Below are positions 36,577-45,771 of a stretch of DNA of 64,000 bases, in pieces (position 1 is the first letter of the stretch; every line of letters starts with the position of its first letter). The translations under genes were made by a program, and so were the position numbers. The notes beneath the pieces are model-generated. The model did not search any database and was not told where the DNA came from. It saw only the letters and a program-made list of their open reading frames with translations. The DNA comes from Taxawa tesnikishii (nom. ined.) (Eukaryota; Ascomycota; Dothideomycetes; Dothideales): NCBI GenBank assembly GCA_030247885.1, contig JAPDRO010000014.1:248001-312000 (forward strand). Reading direction: 5' to 3'.

Positions 36577-37855
36577 CTACTGTCGCCCATATTGCGCATG
36601 CTTCATCCTCTGATGCTCTTCCATCTGCCGTCTCTGCGCCTCCTTCTCCTCCGCCTCTCTTTTCTTCCAAGCGACGTTGATGGCCTTTGCCGCGTTCAGC
36701 AGATCCTGCTCGCTGATCGCATCGTCTATGCTCTCAAGCACGCTTTTGACGGTGCTGATGTGGTTCGCTTCCGTCTTGTCATCTCTGAACCTGGGACTTC
36801 CATCCGGCTCGCGCTTGTACCGCCAGCGCCCCTGTTCGTCTTTGTAGCACTCGATGATCCGCCCGTCCAGCATCTCCTCCATGCGCTTCATACTCTCCCA
36901 CTCGTCATCCGTGACGTACAGCGGGGCGAACTTCTCATTTCGGCCACCGCCATGGAAGACCAGGAGGTCGAATTCGGGACAGGCGTCGTAATCTGGCCCG
37001 CCGTCGTGTTCGGGGAACAGGCCGAGCTGGAGGCGGAAATCGATCGTGTTTTCGTGCGGCGGCTTCCACTTGATGATGTGCTGGTCCGTTCCCATTGTAT
37101 AGGGTGCCATGCGGCAGGTGAAGATCAGGCCGTCGTTGCCGTGTTTCAGCTTCGGGAGGACTTCCCGGAACATCATCTCGATACCGTACGCCTTTTCCAT
37201 CTTCTTCATCGTGACCTCAAACGGCTGGTTTTCTCGCTCCTGTGGGTATCTGGCTCAGCGTATTAGGATACTCGTGTCCCGAAATCTGGGCGAACTCTTT
37301 GGGGCCCACGTACCGACGTAGAAGATCGTGGTATGGCCTGAGGACGTTCTGAGCGCATTGGCCGAGCCGTTTGTCCAGCGTACGCTCGACGAGCGATCTG
37401 CCGTCGACGGCGAGGCAGTCAAAGATGAGGTAGCGCGGCACCAGCCTCCCGTCTATGTTGTCCTGCACCAGCTCTCCATCCAGCAGGGTCTCGCGATGGA
37501 AGGATTGGTCGCCCTGCTCAGGGATCGGGAAGTGGAACGCTTCATTTCGGATCTCGTAGTAGTGGTTCTTGCGGTCGATGAGGAAGTGGGCTTCCTGGTC
37601 GTGTTCGGGGATGTCGCCGGCGAAATAGGTCAGGTACAACAGGCAGCGAATACCATCGGTTTTTTCGCAGAGGTAGTAGTCCTGCCGCTGCAGTTCTTGT
37701 AGGTGATTGCGCGCGAAGCTCACGGGCTGCGCGCCTGGGAAGCTCTTGGTGCCGCGACCGAGCAAGTCGGCCACACGTGAGCGGTACATGTCCAGATCGG
37801 GCGCATTGTACTGTTCCGTGTTCGGTACTTGGTCGAGTTGGAGAAGAGAACTCAT
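36577..37855 (-). CDS. CEG1: mRNA guanylyltransferase (capping enzyme alpha subunit)
   Basis: Exons are 37310-37855 and 36577-37239, with a 70-nt intron (GTGGGC...ACAG), 402 residues. The enzyme transfers GMP to the diphosphate 5' end of nascent mRNA in the nucleus. The nucleotidyltransferase motif I is EKTDGIRCLLY with the catalytic Lys near residue 65. Motif III is YYEIRNE, IIIa is TLLDGELV, IV is GNDGLIFTCR and V is IIKWKPP. The C terminus is a basic, Gln/Glu-rich helix (KKREAEEKEAQRRQMEEHQR). The start at 37855 (MSSLLQLDQVPNTEQ) was chosen over the open frame farther upstream, which begins in the promoter. The donor GTGGGC is weaker than most here, but it alone keeps phase into ERENQPFEVTMKKME. 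No frame break is seen. Confidence 0.94.
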
Positions 37856-37913
37856 GGCGTGAGCATGCTGTGTTAGATGAATGCACAACGTGAGTACAAG
37901 CAAAGGTAAAGTA

Positions 37914-37944
37914 GCTATGGTGCTATGGTGCTATGGTGCTATGG
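37914..37944. repeat. Tandem repeat (TGCTATGG)n
   Basis: Almost four perfect copies lie about 60-90 bp upstream of the CEG1 start codon, inside its likely promoter or leader. Confidence 0.85.
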
Positions 37945-38449
37945 TACGGATGCGGCAGCCGGGGGACGGGGACGGGGAAGATTCAATCTTATCAGATCTG
38001 CACGGACAGATCTCGGCTCTCAATGGACTGCACTTCCATCTCTCACGTTCTTGGCTAGCAAGCTCGTCCAACATAGATCAACATACCACACGGTGATGTG
38101 GGTACAAGGCAAGGTTAAGCAAGGTTGAGCTTCACAACCAGGTGCTCTCGCTGCTGCGTTCGATAGGCAAAGCGCATCTTTGGTGCCACCTTCGTGCTGC
38201 TGCGCTCGAAATGTGTCAGGCCATGGCTGGATAGTGGCTTGCATACCTCCAGCTCATCCTACAACTCGGGACCTTTAAAGGCATTGGTGCAAGCCGTTGG
38301 CTGGTGGACATGGATCGCGGGCCCTACGCTCCGTCCACTTGCGCAGTGAGCCTGATCCCGTCCGTCGCTCAGCCTTGCATGTTCGGCACGAGGATGAGGC
38401 TGCTTCCCGTTGGCAAGGCGTCTTTTGAGCTGAGGCACAAGAGCAGCCT

Positions 38450-38455
38450 TATAAA
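38450..38455 (+). promoter_or_regulatory. TATA box of the SLATT gene
   Basis: TATAAA lies 73 bp upstream of the ATG at 38523. The spacing is plausible for a short-leader regulated gene. Confidence 0.5.
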
Positions 38456-38522
38456 GACCAGGTGTGCATAAAACGTGGTTCCGCCACCAGCAAGTCAGCC
38501 AGCGATCTCACATCTCCATCTC

Positions 38523-39488
38523 ATGAAAACATCTAGAGAGAAGTCTCACCCTGAAGCGTGTGGGAGGTATACAAGTCCGCAAAGCAATCCGAGCCCCGTG
38601 CCCATGGACGGAACGCAACGGGCCTGTGCAGATCCTCACTGCGAATTCCACACACTCATGGGCATTCAAGCATGCCCGAAGAAATATGCCCACAGCTGCG
38701 GTCAGTGCCACAGATCCGACCCGAACGACGAGAAGAATAGACACATCAACGTTGTCTTCAAGTTTTTGCCAGCAATATGTCTACCGAGCGACGACATCAC
38801 CATTCGTGACGGCGGCAGTTTCTATGTCCGCCTGAAGCGCGCATACCAATGGCATACAATCGAGTACGCTATCACCGCCACCCTTGCGAACGGCCTGCTC
38901 TGGTTGCAAATCATCTTCGGCGCCGCCCTCACCGCTCTCGGCAGCGTCAAAACGACACGAGCGAGCACCTCGATCATCATTCTGGGTGCGTTTCAGACAG
39001 TCATCGCAGGTCTACTGACCTACTTCAAAGGAAGGAACCAACCGCATCGCGCAAAGAGGTTCCGCGACGATCTTCGCAGATGCCTTGAGGAAGTCGAAAA
39101 CGTTCATGCTAAACTCAACGATGGCGATTCGACCTTGAAAGTAAGGGCGGAGTTTCAAAGGCTTCTGGATATGTACAAGGATGCACGCAAGACGGTCCGT
39201 TTCGTTGAACCTTTGGATGGTTTCTTTGCTTTTTGTCAGTGTGCTAATGTTTGGCTACAGGCCGAATCGAACGAACCGGAGATGTGGACGCAACCGAATG
39301 ACCTGGAACAGGGACGGACCAATGCAAGCAGGGGTCAGACTAGCGAGGGAGATGAGCAGCATGGCACTGGCAGTGTTCCTACACAGCAGAACTATTCGGG
39401 TCCAAGAACCGATCCTGTTGCGAATACGGCTCCTCCGTCTATGCATGGTAACAGCACGAATTCCCAAAACGACAGCCACACTGCATGA
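38523..39488 (+). CDS. SLATT-domain (fungal type) two-helix membrane protein
   Basis: The open frame from the ATG at 38523 encodes 321 residues. A Cys/His-containing N-terminal part (CADPHCEFHT, CGQCHRSD) is followed by two membrane helices: ATLANGLLWLQIIFGAALTA and STSIIILGAFQTVIAGLLTY. Then comes FKGRNQPHRAKRFRDDLRRC with a coiled helix. This is the SLATT_fungal pattern, the fungal branch of a 2TM effector family that accompanies nucleotide-signalling genes in bacteria; its fungal role is unknown. Bases 39195-39260 look like a 66-nt in-frame intron (GTCCGT, GCTAAT branch site, CTACAG). Splicing would give 299 residues and join RKT to AESNEPEMW. The C terminus is disordered and Thr/Asn/Ser-rich. 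A weaker alternative start is the GTG-begun extension to 38475. Confidence 0.85.
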   Translation: MKTSREKSHPEACGRYTSPQSNPSPVPMDGTQRACADPHCEFHTLMGIQACPKKYAHSCGQCHRSDPNDEKNRHINVVFKFLPAICLPSDDITIRDGGSFYVRLKRAYQWHTIEYAITATLANGLLWLQIIFGAALTALGSVKTTRASTSIIILGAFQTVIAGLLTYFKGRNQPHRAKRFRDDLRRCLEEVENVHAKLNDGDSTLKVRAEFQRLLDMYKDARKTVRFVEPLDGFFAFCQCANVWLQAESNEPEMWTQPNDLEQGRTNASRGQTSEGDEQHGTGSVPTQQNYSGPRTDPVANTAPPSMHGNSTNSQNDSHTA

Positions 39489-39743
39489 TTCAAAGCTCTC
39501 AGTTCAATTCTCATTGGATCCATCGATTTTCGTTCTTCCTGTGTGACTGTCATCGAGCTCCCTGTATCCGCTCGTATCGTACAGCACATGAATTTCCATT
39601 GACTCCCTTTCACGCTCACCAACCTTCTTCCTGCTCCCAGATCACACTATGAGTGTGATATAACCGAAGTCCCAATTTTCCTACTTCTCTTACGGCTCTG
39701 CAGACATTCTCCTTGCTCAACAACGGGCGTATCCAGCTCATTC

Positions 39744-41367
39744 TCACACCTCTGAAGCACCCGCACCACGTCCCCTGCTTCTTCCTCTCCCGCCTTTTCC
39801 ACCTCTACCTCTTCCACCGTTGCTCCTCGCCCTTCCTCCCCTTCCTCTTGCTCGCGAACTTCCTCTTCCTCTGCCGCGTCCTCGTCCAGACGCCTGTGGC
39901 TTGGCCACTTCACTTCCCTGCTCACCTTGTCCGGTCGTCGCATTCGCCTGCATTGCCGCCGGGACATCGTTCACCGTGGATATCGCAGTTGGAGCTGCGC
40001 CAGCTTGTGCATGTGTGGAGTTGCCTGCGGATGCCGCCTGAGGCGCGTTGCTTGGTGAGGCGGAGACGCCCGGTATTGGTGTGAGACGTCCTGCGCGCGC
40101 TCCAGCCTGCTGGCGTTGGCGTGTGAATAAGTCGGCCGCTATGATGGAGCCGGTGGAAGTGGGGGCTTGCTGGGCGTTTGGCGTGGTGATCCCGCCGGCG
40201 GCTGGCATGGCGGCGGGCTCGTCCGTCACAGGTGCTGCGTTGCCTTGTAATGCGGAGATCTCCTTGCCTGTCGGCGGATCTGGATCTAGGGGTCCCAGCA
40301 GGTGCGAGAGGTCTTCGCCACGGGTGGAGTTGGTTTTGTCGCCCGTTTGAACCGGCCTTCGTCGTCGATGTAGGCTTCACGCAAGTTCAGCAAGTCGAGA
40401 GGTCCGGAATCGAAGAAAGGGTCGCCGTATTCATCCAGCGGTTCCGTGCTTGGATCGACGTTCATAGCCAGTTGGTGCTCTTCACGCATCGTGTTGGAGC
40501 GCTGTAGAATTTTTCCTAAGACGGGTCAGTCAGCGAGTACAAACCCTTGCACGACCGGGAGACTGTTGATGATAATGGATTAGGAAAAGAACTTACGTGC
40601 CAGATCAGCACACCGCCTTCACGATTCATGCCCTTGATATACCGCTTCATCTCCTCAAGATCGGCATCGTTCATGAGGTCGAAATAGCCCTCGTTTGCGA
40701 CGTTCTTCAGGATCTTCTGATATTGCCATTTGCCGTCGGCGGTGGTGTAACCATAGGGGCGTCTGTCTTCAGTGGAGGACTGGTAGGACGCCGTGCCGGG
40801 CTTGAGTATACCCTCCTGGAAGCGCCACCAATCCATACTCATTTCCGGAAAGTACTTTTCCACGCTGTCCACGTTTCCATTCAAGTAGATTGAGTTGACG
40901 ACGGTAACCCTAAAGGTCGGCGGAGGTGGGTTATACTTCTTCTGCCAGAGTATGTTGAGCGTGCCAATCTTCTGGTCCAGCATCATGGTCGCTAGCTTCG
41001 CGGTCGAAGGTCCCTCGGGATATTCTGAGAGTTGCCTGTCCATGAACACATTTGCGCGACGCTGGAGACCTTCGTTTCCGAACAACAGGGCCAGAACATC
41101 TGGAGGGTTCTTTTGGCGTGCCATATGAATGAGCGGAGTCATCTGGTCCAGCTCTTTACTCAGGTCGACCGGAGGAAGGCGGAAGGCGCTTTTGTTGCGC
41201 AAGCTCTCATCCCAAGATGCGACAGCCTCGGCGATTTCGTCTTCTGTTGGGAAGGAGTCTGTGAAGGCCTGACCGGTGTCGAAAAGCTTTCTGGTGAACA
41301 AGGTCAGCACTTCTTTCACATCGGGAGCTGCCTCTTCGAAGATGTCTAGGAGGTGCTGCATTGTCAT
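39744..41367 (-). CDS. Unknown conserved-looking protein with RGG-rich C terminus
   Basis: Exons are 40597-41367 and 39744-40515, separated by an 81-nt intron (GTAAGT...TTAG), about 514 residues. The N-terminal 257 residues look globular (MTMQHLLDIFEEAAPDVKEV; ELDQMTPLIHMARQKNPP; KIGTLNILWQKKYNPPPP). The middle is acidic, then Ala/Pro/Thr-rich. The last 50 residues are Arg-Gly repeats (SGRGRGRGRGSSRARGRGG), an RNA-binding or methylation-type tail. The frame moves by one base at the five-T run 40510-40514, directly after the acceptor, and at the three-G run 40322-40324; both sides are coherent. I do not recognise the N-terminal family. RNA binding is inferred only from the RGG tail. Confidence 0.75.
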
Positions 41368-41957
41368 CGTGAATCACAGGACCCACGGTGATATGTGGTG
41401 AGTCGCGAGGTGAGATCAGAACCTCACGCGTAAGAAGAGATGGAGTGGGGTTGACGCGGTGGAAAAGAGAGTGGGATGAGCTGAGGGGGTTTCAAGGTAG
41501 GACAACAACAGCAGAAGACAATGCCAAGGAGGTGATAATACAGTCCGTTTCCTCAACAACACACAGAGAACCGCTAGAAACTAAGGGAAGTCATGGTGTC
41601 TTACTACTGTCGAAAACATCTGAAAGCCGCATGGATTACGGTCAATGTATACAATTTCATCGCCCTTTCGGACAGCATCTTGGAAGATGCCACCCCAATT
41701 TCAAGCACTGAGGCTGCCGCCTAATCCGCACTGTTGAAAGTCCAAACGGCAATCTTAGAAGCCCTCAGGCCTACCGCTGAGTGTCCTTGCGGGCACTGTG
41801 CGCGCCATCTCCCGCACGGGCAGCAAGGCCTAGATCGTGGTAGATCTCAGCTCGTCAGAACAAGCCCCAAACCGCATCTTGTTCCAAATGATGCCCGATC
41901 AGATATCACGTCTCTTCGGCTCGTTGAACAGCTGCCTCCTCTGCATCGGTCGGATGC
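41368..41957. other. Intergenic, 0.6 kb
   Basis: This stretch lies between two minus-strand genes. It should carry the promoter of the RGG-tailed gene and the 3' UTR of its upstream neighbour. No gene was seen. Confidence 0.5.
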
Positions 41958-43213
41958 TCATGCACCCAACATCTTCAACTGATAGTCCGACTCCATCGCT
42001 GCCTTGTTTTGCACGTCGCCAAGTAGCATCCCCTGTTCCTCATCGTCCCAGTGCTCGCTTGGCCAACCGGGGTGCTTGTTCCGCCGTGCCCTCCAGGATT
42101 CCAGATCTTGTGGCTCATCGTCCAGGAACCGAAAAAGCCGGTGTTCGTGGCTGGCGCTGCCGAAGCGCTCTGCTGGGTAGACATCATATTGGCGACTGGC
42201 GCTCGGAAGGCCGCGTTCATCGTTCCCTGGGGTAATTTGAGCCTGACTATGAGCGAAGGCCTTCTGTCCGGCGAGGTCACCGATGACGCTTGCTTGATGA
42301 CTTGCGGTGTGTTGATGGTAGAGATCGGCGGTCCCAAGGCCGGGCCATAGGGGTTGGGCATTAAATTTCCATGTTGAGCGTTCCAGGTCGCATTGCTCTG
42401 CCAGTCTTGATACCGATTGAAGTCTGCGGGCGCAGTGTAGGGATCTTTGGACCCAGGGACGAACGGCAAGAAACTGTGGTGCGATGCCAGATGGAGTCTG
42501 TTTGGGTTATCAATGTAAGAATGGTTGGCTCGAATATGCTGGAAAAACTTGTGAAACTGCTGGTGATTACTCTGTTGTAGCGAAGCGAATTTGGCCTGCT
42601 GGGGAGCTTTGAGATCTTGGGAGAGCTGGCCCCCATCTGGCAAATGAGCGGCATCACCGGTCGTTTGATGACCGCTCTGAATCAAGTCATTGATCGGTAT
42701 GATCGGTGCCCACAGTTTGTAGATATCCTCCCGTAAATCATCGGTCACCAAGCCACGGTACCATTCAGCCTTGTGTGATTGCTCGGTTTCAGTAACGTTG
42801 GTGCGGATGGCTTGATCCAGGACATGTCGAGCCGCTTCCACCCCGTGGTCACGAAAAGCTATCCGAGCAAGGTAAATGGCACGAGCGCAACGTGGGTGCA
42901 CGGTACGCTCACCGTCACTGCCTTTGAGGAATATCTGATCCAGGAACTGCTTTGGCGCGCTATTGACCATCCACTGGTGATAAATGCGTGCATATGTATC
43001 GCGCTGGAAATTCCGATGTATGTTGAACTTGAACTTGAGTCCTTTGGGAGTATTGTTTGCTGGTGAGATCTTGGACTGGCGGCACCAGTGGTATACGCAA
43101 CCCGCGATGCTGAAGATAAAGAGGCCCGGATCTCCCCGGTATAGAAACTCAATTTTGCGGACGTCGATAGGCTCATATCGACGGCCGGTGAGGCGATCGG
43201 TCGTCATTGACAT
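41958..43213 (-). CDS. Fungal protein of unknown function with conserved-type C-terminal motif
   Basis: A single exon of about 418 residues starts at the ATG at 43213 (MSMTTDRLTGRRYEPIDVRK). Residues 1-200 look folded (IEFLYRGDPGLFIFSIAGCV; KEFNIHRNF-like; KQFLDQIFLKGSDGE). Residues 200-380 are Gln/Asn/His/Pro-rich. The frame moves by one base at the three-C run 42047-42049. Thereafter it reads STGDDEEQGMLLGDVQNKAA and ends MESDYQLKMLGA at 41958. That ending resembles the Gln/Met-rich DYQLKLM-type tails of fungal regulatory proteins. No DNA-binding or catalytic domain was recognised. Confidence is good for the gene and low for the role. Confidence 0.7.
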
Positions 43214-44643
43214 CCTGTGGCCTTCATCGAAGTAGCGTAGTGTGGGGAAGAAGAGGGAGGAGGCGAGGGCCAGTCATTAAATACGGAGTCTGGTGAGTTG
43301 GAGGAAGAAACCTGCGCCATCTTTAGTCTTCACTTCGCCTGCAGACAGCGAACGGCAGCGGCAGCGGCAGCGGTTGAGAGAGGCTTTAGTAATATTGTTG
43401 TGAGGGAGAAGGCAGCAGAGTCAGCCATAGAACGAAGCTTTGGTAGGTAAGAAAAGAATCTTTAAAGGCAAAGTTTTCCCGGGTGAGCAAGCCTGGTTGC
43501 AGTGGCGTACAACAACGCAGGATGTTCTAGCATTCATTCGGATGTGAAACCCAGAAGAACATGGCATCGGGCTCAGTGGCCAGACTTTCTTAGAGGGCTG
43601 TGATATTGAGACAGCATAAACGTCCCTGACAAGCATGATTCTGCGCAGTAACATACTATTACAATACCAGACTCAAAAGCATCGGAAGCAGAGTAAACCA
43701 GACTGTCGACAACGATGTGTCTTTGGCGGTCCAGCTGTAATTGCGAACCACATAGCAGGAGGGCTTGCACCATCCTCATGGAACATTTTGTCTGACGAAC
43801 ACGAACCATAGCAACGCTAAATGAAGAAAGCAGCTGTAGCAAGATGAAGAACTAAACGAGATAACACTCACGTTAGTGTTTAGGCGGTCCCTTTCGGGCG
43901 GAGGGCCCCCTGATGGACGACCACGCTGGTCTGCGCTTTAACGTGTACCGCACGTAGTCGAACCTTTGCCTTGGCATAATGCTGTAAGATGGACATCGAA
44001 CTGACTTCGTAAGCAACTGCTTAGCTCTCTCCCTTGTCCGCCCTTTCGTTTGAGAACCGCGAATACTGCCGAGTGACTGCAGTCCCATTGCACCTCTTGT
44101 TAGAGCGCATAGACGACTATGTCGATGCCAACTTTACAATATCCGTAGTATAGCTCTCGACTGTTTTCTGACTCTCCTCCGTTGTTGCTGGGTCTGTACC
44201 ATCAATGGCTCGTCGATGAGCCGCTAAAACATTTTTGTCACCCAGCCACTACTGGATGCTGAATGTTCAGACATTCTCATAGGGAAGACACGAAGCTCAA
44301 GGAGAGAATTTTGAGAAGATTGATGTTGTCAGTAGAAAAGAGGCCCTTCAATTGCAAAGCCGAACTTGTCAGCCGCATGCAGGAAATCTCCCAGACCATA
44401 GTATGTTACAAGTGAAGCGTGCACAGCATGAGAGTAGAGAGTATGCGTACAGTGAGACCCCGAAAGCGCCATCGCCATGCCAAAACTCAGATGTCTAGAC
44501 CAAAGCCAGCAACCAGGACCGAGCCACACGTTTTGAACGCGCCTCATCCGAAGCCCCCGTCGCGCCATCCGCTCAGATACGTGTAAAGCAGGCCAAAGGG
44601 CCTGAGATAGGATTACAAGGAGGAAAAATCGCGATTAAGGGTA
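43214..44643. other. Intergenic, 1.4 kb, no gene recognised
   Basis: The first 150 bp hold a (GGCAGC) triplication near 43346-43368 and should be the promoter of the unknown gene upstream. Open frames of fewer than 90 codons occur without motifs. The rest should include the 3' UTR of TIM23. Confidence 0.5.
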
Positions 44644-45359
44644 TTAAAATAGGACCTTGCGCGCGAACTGAGTAGTGTCAGTAATTTATCGCATGATCCA
44701 GGGGCGCAGAAAGAACTTACGGCCCAAACACCGGCAGTGCCCGCCACCAAACCACCAGAGATCATCATAGGCTTCACACCTCTTGTGCTCTTGAAAAGCA
44801 TTCCACTGAGCGCACCGGCAACGATGCTGTTGGTAGCATCATGCTTGCCCCGGTAGTAACCGAGAGTCGAGTTGAATCCGTTGTACACCATGGCCAAAAC
44901 GCCTGCGGAGTTGCCCAAGAACGGCCCTCTCCTTGTGATGGCGTTGAGTGCAGAGTTGAGGCGAAGCTTTGGTGGTGCGCTGGCTGGTAGCCTGTTGAGA
45001 CCCTCGGCCAGACCCCAGGCACCTCCGATTGTAAGAGCTGACAAGTACGTGGCGCCAGTACCATAGCAGAGGTCGTCAGACCAGCCGCGCGAAGGGAGTG
45101 CTGAGCGGCCACCTTCGAGGTCTGAGAGGGCGGCATCGTCGAGCGAGAGGTAGTCGAGGGTGTCTTGATTCAAGCCGGCGAGAGGGTGAAGAGATGCGGG
45201 ATCGAAGGCGCCGGGAGCGTTGAGGAAGGATGACACGTCTTGCGCGTCAATCTGTTGCGGTGCGAAGACTGGTCCAGCTGGGTCTTGGATGGTTTCCGAC
45301 TGCGGTGATTGCGTAGTCTGCTGCGACTTGCGGCCAGAGAATGCGTCCCAGATAGACAT
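44644..45359 (-). CDS. TIM23: Mitochondrial inner-membrane translocase subunit Tim23
   Basis: Exons are 44721-45359 and 44644-44667, with a 53-nt intron (GTAAGT...CTCAG), 220 residues. The second exon is only 24 nt and encodes FARKVLF and stop; without splicing the frame would read a non-homologous tail. The N-terminal half is the acidic intermembrane-space receptor domain (LDYLSLDDAALSDLEG). Four membrane helices of the Tim17/22/23 fold follow (YLSALTIGGAWGLAEGL; GNSAGVLAMVYNGFNST; TNSIVAGALSGMLFKSTRG; MMISGGLVAGTAGVW). Tim23 forms the presequence import channel with Tim17 and Tim50. No frame break is seen. Confidence 0.95.
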
Positions 45360-45771
45360 TTTGTGCTGAGGAGTGTGTTATGGGGGTCTTTTGAATGAAC
45401 ACAGCGAGTGCGCCGGCCGCAACGGTGAGATGGAGGGAGAGATGGCGATGGGTTGGCAAGTTAGGGACAGCGTCGTGATTTTTCGGATCAGCCCTCACAA
45501 GGGGAGATGGAAGGCGCTCGGAAGTTGCCGTCATGACGTGGGGAAGTGCAAGAGAAAAAACGCGAGTCCGTATTGATGATCATACCAACCATATAACGGC
45601 AAAAGGAATCGAACCCGATCAGCACCAGAACAAACCTCTGGAGAAACGGGGAAGGAGACCAGAAGAAAGGAAAGATTGCTTTCGTCCATTCAACCCACTA
45701 TGCAAGTCTAAAGGCCAAAATCAGGTCATCTCGTGCTTATTTTTTTTTCCTCTTTCGACAAAGGCTTTAAC
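45360..45771. promoter_or_regulatory. Divergent promoter region, TIM23 and TRM732
   Basis: The 412 bp between two divergent housekeeping starts include a nine-T run near 45740-45748 shortly upstream of TRM732. No TATA box was seen. Confidence 0.45.

Larger units (their letters stand above)
37856..38522. promoter_or_regulatory. Divergent promoter region, CEG1 and the SLATT gene
   Basis: About 670 bp separates the two starts. Close to CEG1 lies an eight-base tandem repeat (37914-37944). Close to the SLATT gene lies a TATA box (38450-38455). Short AAGCAAGGTT repeats occur near 38105-38125. Confidence 0.5.

Noticed and set aside
38523-39488. A bacterial-style defence operon around the SLATT gene
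   Set aside because: No nucleotidyl cyclase, SLOG or other partner gene lies nearby; the neighbours are housekeeping or unknown fungal genes.
45606-45616. GGTTCGATTCC on the minus strand, resembling a tRNA B box
   Set aside because: The flanking bases cannot form a T-arm stem, and no A box or acceptor stem lies at the right distance.
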